The notes under the pieces: generated by a model
What the model saw: only the letters and a program-made list of their open reading frames with translations
Database searches by the model: none
What the model was told of the DNA's origin: nothing
Translations under genes and position numbers: made by a program
DNA from: Struthio camelus
Taxonomy: Eukaryota > Chordata > Aves > Struthioniformes > Struthionidae
DNA length: 64,000 nucleotides
NCBI RefSeq assembly: GCF_040807025.1
Contig: NC_090982.1
Location: 78,595,931-78,659,930 of the forward strand
Reading direction: 5' to 3'
In this document: positions 13,430-26,110 of the stretch, in pieces
Numbering within the stretch: position 1 is the stretch's first letter
Layout of the letters: the number at the start of each line of letters is the position of its first letter

Positions 13430-16400
13430 TTATTTGGGAGAAGGAAGAGGCTTTCCTAGGCATGTGCTGTTGGCTGCTGGTGGAGCCCAGATACAAGGCT
13501 TTTCTTTTCTCCTCACTGGCTCTACGGTTCAACTTGACTCTGATATGTCCAGAATGAGCCCCGCTGTACGCAGGGAACAGCTCATCTCCAGAGGAGCTGC
13601 CTGGGCAGGATGGGAAGAAGTGCAACAAGGAAATTGTGGCAGATGGTGGTACCGCTCTGCGTTTTCCCAGTGCGACATGAACTTCTGCTCAGCACTACCT
13701 GGCTACTCTGACAACAGGTACGAAGAATCTGTTGGGAAGATGCAGAGGGAAACGAACTGGCGGCTTATGCTCAGACCCCTCTTTGCAAGCAGCTCCAAGG
13801 GAGTTCAGAGGCTGCTGGCTGGAGGCAGGTGCAAAGGAACTTGAACTGGTGCTCTCATGTCCGAGCTGGACTCCTGGGGCTGCAGTTGCTGGTAGGTGTA
13901 AGCACAGCATGGTGCTTTCACAGCACCTCCCAGCATCCAGCAGCCTCCATAAATACCCCTGTGAATGTCCATCCAGCCAACCCAGGGCTCCCTCCCTCTT
14001 TGTGCATCACCCAACATGCAGTAGTGCCCTGGCTTCCCCACATCCTGCTCGGTGAGGTGGGAAATTCTCCCAGTTCTGGAGGTAACAAGCTCATTTGACG
14101 AGCTGAAGCAGAAGAGCTGTCCGGCACCGCCAGCCCGAATGCTCCATTAAAATGAGTTATAACATGGCTGCTCTCAGTCCCGGTGCTGGGCAGCTCACAG
14201 CAGCACGGCTGGTGATGTCTGCAATGAAATCTGTGCCAATTTTGCCCGCACAATAGTGCCTGGATCAAAGGAGCCCGAGAAGGAAACTAAATGCAGTACG
14301 GGTAGGTTTCCTGTGCCTGCCCGTTATAAATGCACACCACAAATGTTAGCTTTTAGGCTTAAATTCCATCTCCTGAATGAATTCCTGAATCTCCTGAATT
14401 TCAGCACAGCCAAGCAGCCAGATTAGATTCTTGCTTTTGTATTTGAATGGTTAAAGAGGATCTGACATGCTGGATGCCTATGATCCAGCCTGGAGCTTTC
14501 TTCTGCGCCTCATCAGCCATGGTCCCCGTACCTCAGCCCTAACGCGGAGCAGCACAGGGCTTCAGGTATTGATCAGGAAGTGCAAAACCTTTACTGAAAA
14601 GTACCCGGTGTCCTCATGGAGTTGCTCTGGCTTCATTACAGTATCTGTGGCACTGGAGGGACAGGGAGCACCGTTTGCAGCACGAGCAGGTGCGGGGCTC
14701 AAGGGGAGGTGCGTCTCTCCCAAATTAGGGTTCCTCTCTCCCGTATTAGAGGCTAAACTTCGTGGCTGAAACTCAGTAGCTACCCCCAAGATGCTGCTTC
14801 TCGAAGAGGCAGGATGCTGGACACAGCATAACCAGATGCTGTTATATGGAGGGCGATAACAACCTGGTGCTCTAAGGACTGAGCTTTCCACACTGCTCAA
14901 GCTGCTTGTCAGTCTGTTTACCAGGAGCCAAATCCAATTTTAACAGTGATCATAGACAGCAGAAACAGACCGTGAAAGCCGACTATGTCCGTGCAGACGG
15001 TTTCATCTGAACACAAGCCTTTTGTCCCCTGCTTCAAGGTCATTGGCAAGGCAAATATCTACTCATGGGCTCCCTTGCAGCTGAAACGCAAAAAGGGTCT
15101 TGGCATGTGCCAACACCTCTTGTCTGCTGCTGAACAGCATCCTCCAAAGTGCTCCCTGCACGCAGGGTGCTGCAGGAGGCTGCCATGGTTGAGAGGGCAG
15201 CAAGGCTGAGCGGGGCTGTGGGAGCCCAGTGGGAACCAGTTTTCCTCAGGAAACCCATGACACAGGTGTCCATGGGCCTCCAGGCAACCAGGAAGGCTAC
15301 TGAAAAGCGCCATTGAACCAGAAGCCAAGCCAAAGGCATGTATGGAGGCTGCAGTGGAACTAGAGCAGTCTTTCGATCTGGTTATCGAGGCGCCAGCAAG
15401 TCCCATTTCAAGGTAGACAAGGCAAGAATCAGGAAGGAGAAATATTCCCGGAACAGCATCGCCGCAGGTAGGCTGCAAATGTATCTGTTACTAACCTCAT
15501 TAACAGCAAGATGTAACCAAGAGGGGTAGACCCTTTCCTCTAAACTTCAGAGGATGCGCTCTTTCCACCGTGAGGCCGTGGGAACGGGAGCGCTTCACTC
15601 CATCAGCAGGACCGGTGCTTCGCTCCGCTTTGCAAAACTGCAAGCAAGAGCAGGATCCAGCCCCACAGCCCTTTTAATATCAAAAAGAAACATCTGTTTC
15701 TTTGATTTTTTTAGAAAATAAGCCTCAGACAACAGCCTGAGCAGCTTCTTGAAGATTTTGTTTTCTATCCTGTTTTTTCAAATGGTAATTTCGGGCTGAT
15801 GAAAGGGAGGTAATGCGAGATATTCACTGTTTAAACTGTCTCCACAGGGAGAAAACGGCTGATGCCAGGAATGCAGGGTGCTGCTCTGAGTCTTCCCTCA
15901 CCTACTGATGCCACGTCGTTGCCCTGGGCCTCAGTCTCCCCATGTGGCAAAAGATGCTCACTCGTGGCAAGGCATGGTCCACCTGGAAGGGCACTTGACA
16001 GACAGTTTTTGGTGGTCCTACAGTTCTCCGCAGTAGAGACGAGTACGAGGCAAGGCTTCCTCTTGGCACTTTCTAAACTGCAGGAAAAAAACTCCAATCT
16101 CAGCCCTCGGCAGGGAGATTTCACCTCACCCTGCCCACCAGGTAAGGAGGCCAATTTCAGCAGACATCTGGCTCGTTAGGGACCACAAGATAGAATAGAT
16201 GAGGAACCAATTCATTTTAGCCACCCCATGATGCAGTGACTGGTAGCAGTCCTCCGGGTCACAGGCTGCCATCCCCCTGTCCCCTGGGTCAGCTCGTGGG
16301 AGTCACCTACCCGCTGCCACCAAAATCAAGCATCAGAAATGATGTGGCTCATTTGCATCTCTTTGCTGGTTGGGTTTGGTTTGGTTTTCCACAGGCTATT

Positions 16401-18350
16401 TTTACTCTTGCCATAATCCCAGTCATACTTGGGATTTAATGTTTCAGCCAAAGCAATGAGAAATAGAGAGCAAAGAAAGTGAATCGGGATCCAGAGCATT
16501 TCAGTAAATTAAAAGAAAAAAAAAATTAGAGGGAAAAAGACACAACTCTACACAGAGGAAGCAAAGCAATCAGAGCAAAAGCTGTCAGCTTTGCCAGTTC
16601 CTGTTTGTTTGCAGATCTAACTCAATGTCTCTCCCGTCCAAAAGTAACAACTCCTAAGTCTCCTCCGCGCTCCCAGCGGAGGTGTTTTCCACACTGGAAA
16701 CAAATCTGCTTTGACGTTCCTGAAGCTGTTTTGCCCAAATTACCCTCTGTCAAACAACCCCTTGCATTTCCCATTCACCCCACGCTGCATCCCGGGGACA
16801 AGCAAATGGCCAAGGTGACCGCTGGCAGAGCTGGCGCCGACTTGGGCTCGTGCTCAGCTGCCCCGCAGGTGCCTCCAAGGCCTCCTCTCCCATCACCTAA
16901 GGGCTTTGAAGAAAAACTGGCATTAGCCTGGGCTCATTTGGCAACCGAGCGCCAAACCGAGCACTGCCCAACTGGGAAGTGGCTCGTGGCCAATCTCCAG
17001 CCACAGCGATGTCTGTTCAAATGTCCTTTCCCTCCAGCACCCCAAAGCTCCACGTCTCCAGGGAAAACCTGCCTCATTCCTCCCAGGATCTTGTCACCAA
17101 TGTGAATCCCAGGAAAGAAAAGAAAAAAGCGTTGCAATGGGGGTCGCTGTTGGACGTGACAGAGGGATGGTGCGCACATCTCCAGAGCCGCTTGCGTGCC
17201 CGAGCCCTGGGACAGCCCTGCCTTCCTGCTGGGCTTGTCAATGCCTCCACCAGCACCAGGGATGAGAGACATGACACGGCGCCGTTACAGCCCGCAGGGA
17301 GCGGCGGAGGCTCAGCCGGTGTCGGGCAGCTCAGGTGCAAACAAAGGGATGAGGAGACACTATACAACTGGCAGCGCCTTCAAACACCCGTCTCAGCACC
17401 TTCCCAGCTGAGTATCTCACTGATTACTGTGGGAGTCCTCCCAGCGGGGATTTCAGATGGTCCTAGAAATTGCCCCGAGGCAGCTCCTGCAGTGTCCGCT
17501 CCAAGCTGTGTGCCGAAATGTGCTGGCTGCCATCCTGGGTGCAGAGTCCCAGAGCGTCCCTGCTGCAGAAGTGACTGCACGGGGCTTAAATAAGTCATTT
17601 GTAGATCGTCAGCAGGAACCGCTCTTGCAGAAATGGTCATGCAGGACAGTCTTTTGTATGTAGCTAAGGTATGCAAGAGATGTTTTGTATGTCGTTAAGT
17701 CATGTCAGCAGCAATGAATTATGCTCGTGCTAGTGTTATCATGTAGGACCGTGGCCAGCCGGACTGTAAGAACTGAGCAAAACAGTGTTTCTCAGTCTCT
17801 CCCAACCCAGCTGAAGATGCCATGGCAGGGACCTTGCAACGGAGACTCCTGTCACCACCTAACAAGAGTCACCACCATCCTATCTAGCAGATTGTATTTT
17901 CCATGCAAGTGTTATCCTGTCCCAAGGTCCTAGTGAACTTTTTTTTCCTTTAGCGCTGTCTGAGTGTCTGTGCAATCCTTGAGAGCCAGAGCATCCGACA
18001 GGGCTTTTCTCCCACGTGCACCCATGGTCCCACACAGCCATTTCAGCTGGTTGCCGTTTGCAGATGCAGGACTCATCTCCCAGAGCCTTTCCCTAATTCT
18101 ACCGACTGTTGCTGACCCAGCCTTGCTAACCCATTGCCAAGACAGGTCCCTACTACAGGTCCAAATGCCACCAGAGCTGTGGGATTTTAATTTGGTCCAA
18201 CCGGGCACAGTTTGGAGCCGGTATGGTTTCACCAAAGTGACCAGTGTGGGAGGCAGATCAGCCCTGTCGGCCGGGGAGCTGCAGAGACCTATCCTCACCC
18301 TGGCTTGTTTGCTTGAAAACTATGCTCCTCCGTGTGGATTGCTGAGGGTG
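13430..18350. other. Intergenic, AT-rich patches but no gene
   Basis: No gene supported. AT-rich patches at about 14,120-14,460 and 15,660-15,840 resemble the candidate conserved elements elsewhere. A MIR-type tail lies at 15,920-15,955. An A-rich run sits at 16,510-16,540. Confidence 0.5.
15920..15955 (+). mobile_element. MIR-type SINE tail fragment
   Basis: 'gggcctcagtctccccatgtgg' matches the MIR 3' core 'gcctcagtttccccatctg' with a few changes. Only this short core is recognisable. Confidence 0.45.
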
Positions 18351-18359
18351 AGAGACAAG

Positions 18360-18600
18360 CAGAGAAGCCAGTTTAATATCATTTTCTGTGTTATTATCGC
18401 TCAGCTTCTCTCCAGCAATTTGCTCTAACTTCTATAAAACTCCTTGCCAAACAAGCCACTGCCCAGATAGAGCTCTGTGTCCACAGCACTCTATTTATAA
18501 CCGAGATCCCATTTAACAGATAAGCCTAGGGAATTTAAGCAGGATTTAAGCTAAGCAGTTATCTGTGACCAGCGGACACAGTGTGCATTACGTTCGATTT
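18360..18600. promoter_or_regulatory. AT-rich block, candidate enhancer
   Basis: Contains 'ttaatatcattttctgtg', a MEF2-like CTATTTATAA at about 18,491, and several TTTAAGC/TTTAACAG words between GC-rich flanks. Not a recognised repeat. Regulatory role is inferred from composition only. Confidence 0.35.
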
Positions 18601-18984
18601 ACCGGGGACTTGGGAGGCGGAGGGATGGGAGAGCAAACAGCAGCCAGAGCGGCCGGCCAGAAACCTGAGCGATGTCATTGCCGCCGGCACGCAGGGCTGA
18701 GGCGGGCAAGGGGGGTGTCCCCAAAAATGGCCGTGCTGCTAGAAATAAGCTTTTGCAACGTGTGGAAAAGGTGCCCTGAGTGTTGGGGAAGCCCCGAGAA
18801 CTGGAGGCTTTCTGCAGCCAAAAGACGGGACCCCCAGAGAGCTCCCAGGGAGCTGCTGAAGAACAGGGAGCAAAACCCCCTCCCTGGGACATGGGAGCAC
18901 CCAGCGCTTCCAGGGCCACCCCTCCTCTGATCCCCGGGCTCACGGGCAGGTATCATCACTTGCAAGGGTTTCACTTGTCCTCCT

Positions 18985-19460
18985 GGCCAGACATTACAGT
19001 CGAAGAAGATACGCTTAACAGGGTTGTGAAATCTGCCATAAAGTTTACTGCATTACATCAATATAATGTCCTGCAAAGTTAATATGGGGATACCTGTTTT
19101 ATAACAAGGACAAATAAAAACAACTGCCATTAGCCTCCGGCACTAGGAGTTGTATTTCTGATAGCCAGATGCTGCAATGAAATGGGGGGAGAATATTAAT
19201 ACGCATATGTATAAAGCTACGCACATACACACACCCATATATATATATATGCACCTATATTAAATTGGATTTGTTCAGAAATTCTGCAGTGTTCAGAGCA
19301 TTTTATTTCCACGCCGCAGGAGAGATTGGCTGCGGATCCAAAGGCACTTCTCTGCTATTACACGATGTCAATTTTTCATCGTCTCAGAGGCCCCTGTCAT
19401 GGAAAATGGATAACTTTAAACAAGAAATTGATCCAAGGTCAGAGTTAAACACCTGGACGT
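18985..19460. promoter_or_regulatory. AT-rich block, candidate enhancer, with short CA/TA microsatellite
   Basis: Nearly 500 bp of AT-rich unique-looking sequence, interrupted by a short (CA)n-(TA)n run at about 19,225-19,255. It contains 'cattacatcaatataatg' and 'ggatttgttcagaaattc'. Flanked on the right by GC-rich DNA. Confidence 0.35.
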
Positions 19461-19469
19461 AAATGCAGC

Positions 19470-20395
19470 TCGCAAGGAGTAAAAAGCTGAGAGGAAGCAG
19501 TTACTCCCCATGCAAAGCACTGGCAGCGGAGCCGATCCTCTGGATGCCGGATCTGGGAATCCCTCTGGTTTCTCCAGGAAAGGCGGGTGGCTCCTGGAAT
19601 AAATCCCCTGGGCAGCTGTGGGTGTTTCCGCACCACGGTGGGGTGGGCCGAGCGCCGTGCCCCACGGGGGCCAGCCCGGCGCCCTCAGCTCGCCCCTGCC
19701 CTGGCTTTTGGGGCATCCCAAAGGGGTGGCAGCAGCTTGCAGCAGCGGTTTCTGCTGTCACCCTCTCTTGCCCCGGCAGAGGCAGCCCATTGCCACCTCC
19801 GCGGTGCAGACCGCTCCCCGGGAGCAGCCGAACCGCCCCGCGCTGCCTCCAGCTGGGGGAACGGCTCAGCCTGAGGGGATGGGACTTTCTGGTGATTCAA
19901 AGCCTGGGGGAGACACAGGCGCTTTTCAGGGCAATGCACCTCTGAGCCCTCCTTGCCCTTCACTATCTGTACCCGTGCTCCCAAATGTCAGGTCAGCAAG
20001 GACCCGGGGATGCAGCGAGCCCATCTCAGCGAGCTGGACCGATGTCCTGCGAAGCTACGTTTCGGCTGAAGCTGCCGTCCACATTGCCCGGGGAGGCAAG
20101 CCCCCCAGAGCGGGTACCAGCCAGCATTCGGCAGAAGTGTCCATGACCCTTGGCCAGGCCAAAGAGTCCCCAACCCTTGCCCAGGCAAGGGCAGCCAGGA
20201 GCAGCCACAGTTTCCCTGGGCAGGATAGTCCATCAAAGACCAACATGCGAGCCGCGGCAAGCTGCCCCCCCAGCAGCGAGCCCCCCGGCAGCTGCCAGCC
20301 GCACCAGGGCTTGCGGACACACGGCGTCCCACGTCCGGCATCCACCTGCCCTTTCTCTCAGTGCCCTCTTCCTGCAGACGCCGTTACCTCAGCTT
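19470..20395. other. GC-rich spacer with overlapping chance frames
   Basis: GC-rich, CpG-retaining DNA in which open frames of up to 279 codons overlap in several frames on both strands. No splice-consistent exon set or protein family is recognisable, so I call no gene. Confidence 0.5.
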
Positions 20396-20939
20396 GTCCT
20401 TTCAAAATAGGTATTATTATAGATTTTTTTTTTTTTGGTCCTATTGTTAAGTGTTGAAAGATGTGAAATGAAAGGTATTAAACACAATCAAAGAATGTAA
20501 AGGCTGTGTCAGTTCGGCTCGCGGGAGTGATAAGAGGTTTTGCCTGTTTTCCCTCCAGATGATTGCCGCTGTCTAGAAATGGCACAGGCTGGAGAGCGCG
20601 AGAAGGGAAGCGAATACCGAAAGGCGTCAGCCGTCCCTGCGTCTAGCACGGGAAACATTAAAAGAAAGGTCTTACGAAAGGCTGGGCCCCCACCGAAAGC
20701 CTGAGCGACGGATAATACCAACCTGCAGCAGAGTAAAACATTAAAAGCCTCCAATAAAAAAAGCCCAGGAGGAATTGGTTACACATCACCATCACCTGCT
20801 GGGAACGGGGGGAAGGATTGCCAGATCGCCGCCGCCTGGCGAGGCAAGGCCACCCCAAAAAGTGTGCAGGACCCCCCCCCCCAAAAGCCTCTGCCTACCT
20901 ATCAGATAGGTAAAGCAAGCAGAGATGTCCCCAACAGGA

Positions 20940-21300
20940 AGCCTGCCAGCATGAGGATTTTAAAAGCATTTGTGGAGCCAACCCTTTGCATTATCAGCAT
21001 CAATCCCAGGCAAAATAATGGGCTGGCTGGCAGAGAAGGGGATTAATAAAGAGTTAAGGAAAGGCAAAATAATTAGGGCCCCGCTCATGGGGCATATGGA
21101 GAATAGGGCTTGTCAGGCTAGCTTGCTCTCATTTTTTGTGGAGATTACAAATTTGGTGGAGAGATATAATAGCGCCGCTCTAATGTACTTAGACCCTTGT
21201 AAGCCATTTGATCTGCCCCTGCCTGACACCCTGATTAATAAACTGGTGCGATAGCGAATCAGCACGGCGCACAAAATGCATGGAAAGGTGGTAAATGAGG
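20940..21300. promoter_or_regulatory. Strong AT-rich candidate conserved element
   Basis: About 360 bp with 'cctttgcattatcagcat' (octamer-like TTTGCAT), 'gggattaataaagagttaag', 'aaaataattagggcc', 'gatataatagcgccgctc' and 'cctgattaataaactggtg'. Low repeat content and a sharp composition border on both sides. One of the most enhancer-like blocks in the window. Confidence 0.45.
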
Positions 21301-21574
21301 ATTCCCAAATGGAATTACAGAGCGGGGCGTCCGAGGGAGCGTTTCCCAGGACGCCCCACCGAGCCAGGCTCGCGCTCCTGGCGGCCTGGCAGGGATGAGG
21401 AAACCACCACTGGCATGGCCAGGACAGGGTTTTTTGGGATGTACCCAATTTGGTGCCGGTATGAGACCCCCCCAGGAAGGCTGCCAGCCCTCGTGGGGTG
21501 GGTTGCACCAGACAGCGCTCCCGGCACGCTCCCGCTTTGCCAAGCCGAATCCTCCCACCACAGAGGATCTCGAG

Positions 21575-21745
21575 CACTATTTTGAAGCATCTCTTTCTCG
21601 AAGTTTTAAACTAGACCCTAGCAGGGCGCACATTCGTATGGCTGCCTCGCAGGCAGGCTGGCCTCACTCCTTGCAATCCAAACTATTTGGATTGCAACAA
21701 AGGGATGCTAAAGGCCTGATAATGAGAAGTAACTGGGGAGAGACA
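21575..21745. promoter_or_regulatory. Candidate conserved element
   Basis: Balanced to AT-rich block with 'ttttgaagcatctctttctc' and an imperfect palindrome in 'tccaaactatttggattgca'. It stands between two CpG-rich segments. Not a known repeat. Confidence 0.3.
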
Positions 21746-22289
21746 TGCTGGAGATCGGTTCCCGCGCCGTTCCTGTCTCACCACTCCTCCGTACGTGGCT
21801 CTCCCGGCGCTGTGCTCAGCCCACGGGCAAACACATCTCCGGGGTCCAAGGGGGATGGATAGCACGGCCGCCAGGTGAGGAATAGCTCGCTCCCAACCCG
21901 GCCAAGGCGGAGAGGAGCAGAGCCAAATCACCAGGACTGGGGCTGAAAGCCAGCGGGCAGGGGCAGCTCTTCCTCATGCGCGTCGTGAGCTCGCGATGCT
22001 GTCCGACACCTAGATCCCACGGGCTCCCAGCTGTTCTCCTGGACCTCGGCCAGATGCTCTGTCCCCCCTGAACCGGGAGGGCCCAGCTACCGCAGGGCCA
22101 TCCCCACCACCGCAGTCATGCTCATCCTCAAGGTCCTGGCAGCAGCTTTGCCGCTGCCATCCCTGAGCACCATCCTGAGACCGCAGGAGAAATCCCATAC
22201 GAGGCTCCCGCCTTCACCAGCCATCCCTGCTGCCAGTGCCCTTTGCTTTGGGATCGAGCAGATGCTTGGACAGAAATGCTCTTCCATCA

Positions 22290-22900
22290 GAAAAATGCCA
22301 GTTCATCAAGTTGCTTCCTAAGAGAAGGTCACTGAAGAGGAATTTCTCTTTCCAAAAACCGTGGAGGAAGAAAAAAAAGGATGTGCAATGGTTTAACTAT
22401 CCTGTTTCAACAGCTTTAAATGAAAAATAAATCTTTTTTTTTTTTTCTCCCCATGGATGCCAAATGACTTTTCATTTGGAAATGGAAGATCATTATCATT
22501 CTCAGAAAAAAGAAATCAAACACAAAAGGGTGAAATCAAAAGAAAATATCTGGAAAACGTTAAAGTGGAACAATCTGCCGAGACCAAAACTGCAAGTGGG
22601 AGCCGGGGCCGTTCTCTGCTACGTTCCCAAGTGCAGCTTTCATCCCAGCTCGGGGCAGGACAAGATTCCCAAATCTTGACAAGCTTCCTGGGATAGCTGA
22701 GCTCTTTCCCACGCTCTCCACCCCGGACCAGGCCTTGCACCGCCAGGGAAAAGGACACGGCCAAGTATCTTTCAAACCTTGCATTTGACCTCATCGCTCT
22801 CTGGCAAAAATATGGCCTTTGGCTTTAAAATATTGCATAGTATTTCTCTTATTCTCGCTGGTTTTGGGGGTTGTGAAAAAAGTTGGAGAAAACCCATCAC
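22290..22900. promoter_or_regulatory. AT-rich block pair, candidate enhancer
   Basis: Two AT-rich stretches (22,290-22,570 and 22,770-22,900) around a GC-richer centre, with a T16 run near 22,432-22,446 and motifs such as 'ggtttaactatcctgtttca' and 'tttaaaatattgcatagta'. No gene or repeat recognised. Confidence 0.3.
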
Positions 22901-22949
22901 CTTTGTCTGAACGTGAGCCATTTGTCGCCGCCGGTGGGCAGCACCGGTG

Positions 22950-24180
22950 GGCAGCTCTTTCCCACCTGCTTTTGCCTTGGAGCAGCTCCAAAAGGGCTGG
23001 GGAGAGGCAGAAGTCGTGCGTGACCCAGCGGTTCGTAACGGCCACGGCTGTTCTGCGCGGGCGCCAGGCTCCTCCGCCGGAGCGTTTGAGCCCCCGCCAC
23101 TGGGGTCCGGGCAATAGCCGCTGCCTGCGCCGGCTTCGCCGCAGCTGGGAGGAGCGAGGGGACCTGCAGCCTGAACTGGAGCAGCCGAAATCACTAGGAC
23201 ACCTCCTGGGCTGACGCGTCCCGCACAGCGCCCACGGCCGTGCACCCTTCAGCTCACCCCACGGCCAGGGCAGAGGTCCCACAGCTCGTCACACGAGCAC
23301 CCTTCAGCTCACCCCACGGCCAGGGCAGAGGTCCCACAGCTCGTCACACGAGCACCCCTCAGCTCACCCCATGGCCAGGGCAGAGGTCCCACAGCTCGTC
23401 ACACATCGGCGTCGCGGAGCATCAGCAGCCGAAGGTGAAGACGGGGGCGAGGAAATGCCGGCCGGAGCCGGTCTCGCCGGGGGGCGAGGAGCGGGGCCGA
23501 AGCCGGGGGCTGGTATTGCCGCTGCAGAGCATCCACGCGGGCTCGCAGCCCCCGGACGTCATCCCGAGCCCTCAGCTGTTACAGTTTAGGCGGTGCGGGG
23601 AGCGGGAATGCCTGCAATCAGGCGTGCAGAAGGGAATCCAGGCCCAGTGCAATATGGAAAGAAGAAGGGCTTTGAACGAAGTACGCTCATTTTCCCGTTT
23701 TGTCCTTTGCCAAGAAAACCGGGGGGATGGAGGAAGGGGTGACCGGGCCGGGCTGGGCCGGGGGGCGGGGGGAACGAATGGAAAAAATGTCTTGGCTGGG
23801 CCCTCGTTGCCTTTTATCTCGTGGGCAGCCTGCCGAGACGGGGTCTTCCCCCCGCTGCGCCCGCTGGCAGATCAAACGAAAGAGGAGAAGAATTATAACC
23901 CCGCGGCCCCCTGCCCGCCAGGGAGCGAGGAAAAGGGAAGGAAGAAAGGCGAAAGGGCCCCGCTGCCGAACGACTCCCGGCCCGGCCGGGGGGCACCCGG
24001 GGCGGGAGGGCGAGGGGACCCCAATATCCCCCCGGCCGCGGCGCGGGAAGGGGAGCTCCGGGATGCTCGGACCGCGCCGGAGCGGGGCTGCCCGCGACCT
24101 GCACCCGGGGGGGGACGGAGCCGGGTCCTGCCGCCCCGGTGGCTGTGCTGCGCCGGCCCCTGCCCAGCCGGCTCTCAGCA
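22950..24180. promoter_or_regulatory. CpG-rich island without an assigned gene
   Basis: About 1.2 kb of very GC-rich sequence with abundant undepleted CG dinucleotides. It contains the 55-bp triplicate at 23,243-23,407 and overlapping open frames of up to 316 codons in three frames. No recognised protein. Undepleted CpG suggests an unmethylated island, so an unannotated TSS or long non-coding RNA start is possible. Confidence 0.45.
23243..23407. repeat. 55-bp tandem repeat, 3 copies
   Basis: The word 'cagctcaccc' recurs at 23,250, 23,305 and 23,360. Each copy continues through 'cagggcagaggtcccacagc' almost unchanged. Period 55 bp, three copies, few substitutions. Confidence 0.9.
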
Positions 24181-24370
24181 AAGAGCTTAATTAAACGTCT
24201 TTATTCCAAGGCCTCCCTCGGTGTGTTTGTGTGTTTGCGGATTAGCACTTAATACAGTAAGAGGCTTTATTGTAACTAAATTGATTTCTTCTCCTTCTTC
24301 TCCTTCCTGTTTGTTTGGCTTTTTTTTTTTCTCCTCCCCTTCACTCTTTCTTCTGCATTTTTCCCGCTCG
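24180..24370. promoter_or_regulatory. AT-rich block beside CpG island, candidate enhancer
   Basis: Starts abruptly after the CpG island with 'gcttaattaaacgtctttat', then 'gattagcacttaatacag' and 'attgtaactaaattgattt', followed by a pyrimidine-rich run. The TTAATTAA core is a typical homeodomain target; function is inferred. Confidence 0.4.
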
Positions 24371-24689
24371 CCAAACTGTCGCCTGTCGTTGCAGGGTTTC
24401 CCTGCACCAGCCGGGGGGGGGTTCCCGCGACGTGCCACGGACCACCGCACCGTCCTGCGCGCCTAGCGCCGGCGGGGACGGCAGCTCCAGCCGGCGCCGT
24501 CCAAGGCCGCTCGCCGCCTTTCCCGCAGCATCGAGGCCGTGGGTCCATACAATGAAATCGCAGCTCCAGCCAGGCCTGAAGACCCCCGTGAGCTTGCTGC
24601 TTGGCGGGGGTCTACGCCATCCCGACACGTTACCCGTTCCCAGCGCAGGGCCGTTTCCCTGCTTTATTATTGCATTGCTCCCAGCCCGC

Positions 24690-24880
24690 GGTATTTTCTC
24701 TCCTTCCTCTTCCTTTCCTTCCTTCCTTTTCCCTTCCTTCCTTTTCTGTTCTCCTTTCCTCCCTTCCTTCCTTTTCCTTCCTTCTTCTGTCCCTCCTTTT
24801 TGTCTCTTCCTTCCTTTTCCACCCTTCCTCTTCCTCCCTTCCTGCCCTCCGGCCCTCCTCCCTTCCTCTCTCGCCCTGCC
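24690..24880. repeat. Polypyrimidine (CCTT)n tract
   Basis: About 190 bp almost purely C and T on the plus strand, built from CCTT, CCTTT and TTCC words. Such mirror-like homopurine/homopyrimidine tracts can form triplex (H-DNA). A frame of 256 codons on the minus strand across it is a repeat artefact. Confidence 0.9.
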
Positions 24881-25679
24881 TTTGGGCTCTGCCCCGGCTC
24901 CAGGCGCTGCGGGCAGCCCTCTCCCCCGGCCCTCCTCGGGCAGCGGGAGCCGAGGCGGTGATTTCGCTTGGCCCGCAGGAACGTGAATCGAAGGGCTGCT
25001 CAACAAGAAAAGAAAGGAGAGTACCAGCCAGAAAAATGCAAAGCCGGCTTCCAGCCGCCCGTAAAATAGATGCCGTCTCGTCTCCCATTGGCAGGGTTTG
25101 GCTGAGCGCAAAAAGCCTGGGAAGAGGATTTTTTATGGCTGTTATTTATAGCCTTGATTAAGAGAGGTGTGTCTGGCAGTGGATTTCTTCCTCTCGCTGC
25201 TGGCTGAGGCTGGGGGGAGCGGGGCTGAGCAAGCCGTCCCGGCCCGTGCGCGCGTCACGCGTGCGCCACGTGCTGGCACGCAGCCGGCACCCGCGCCGCG
25301 GTCCCTGCCGGGCCGGGACGGGGGACGGGGCATGGACACCACGGACGGCGCTGGGGTCACGCTGGATTTGGGTGAGCAGCACCTGGAGATGCCCTTTCGG
25401 CAGAGAGCGGGATGGCATGGGAGGGCAAAAGAGGCGAAATCAGGCAAGAAGGAAGGAAAAGAGCAGTGAAGAGCAGCTGCTGGCCCCCAGGAGCTTGGCC
25501 TTGGCCAACGTCCCCGCGCTTGGCCAAGCCAAGGGCTAGCTCAGCCCGAGAGCCACCAATCAGGACCATGGTCAGGACATTCGTTGTGTCCCCTCCCCGG
25601 CCTGGCTACGTCCGCGCTCCTGGCCTGGCTCTCACTCCCCTCTTCCCGGGCTTGAGGGATGCCTGGAAGAAGCTTTTCC

Positions 25680-26110
25680 TCCCATTTAAACTGGGAACCC
25701 GTGGGAAGATTCATCTCTTTTTGAACAAAATAAGTTTAAAATTGTCACCCAACTCCAAGCAAAGCTCAACCGTTGGCACTTCAAGGAGTGCGTTCATTAA
25801 ATAAAGGAGAAAAAAATGGGGGGGGGGGGGGGAATACCTTGCTGAATTAATCAGGCTTCACCGTAATGTTCAGCCTTGGATTTTATTTCCTGTAATAAGC
25901 CCATTAATACGGGTGTCTATAGCAGGGGGCTTTTAGCAGCAGGCACCATTAGTGTAACGAGGAAGGGCTAATAGAGCTTTATTGGAATTTTTACTCCGAC
26001 ATCACAGCCTTTTAAAACAGCTGTCTCAATAGGCATTATTATTCTGATTAACATTTCGACAGCACAAATCACAGTGATGCCCTCGGTGTCCCGCAGGTTT
26101 TACCATAATC
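25680..26110. promoter_or_regulatory. AT-rich candidate conserved element
   Basis: About 430 bp split by a G14 run near 25,820. The right part has 'gctgaattaatcaggcttca', 'cccattaatacgggtgtc', 'accattagtgtaac', an E-box CAGCTG at about 26,019 and 'cattattattctgattaac'. High density of ATTA cores. Not a recognised repeat. Confidence 0.45.

Noticed and set aside
23240-24190. 316-codon frame across the orphan CpG island
   Set aside because: Includes the 55-bp triplicate and GC-rich stop-poor DNA; no family match and several overlapping rivals.
24341-25111. 256-codon Glu/Lys/Arg-rich minus-strand frame
   Set aside because: Product of the (CCTT)n tract.
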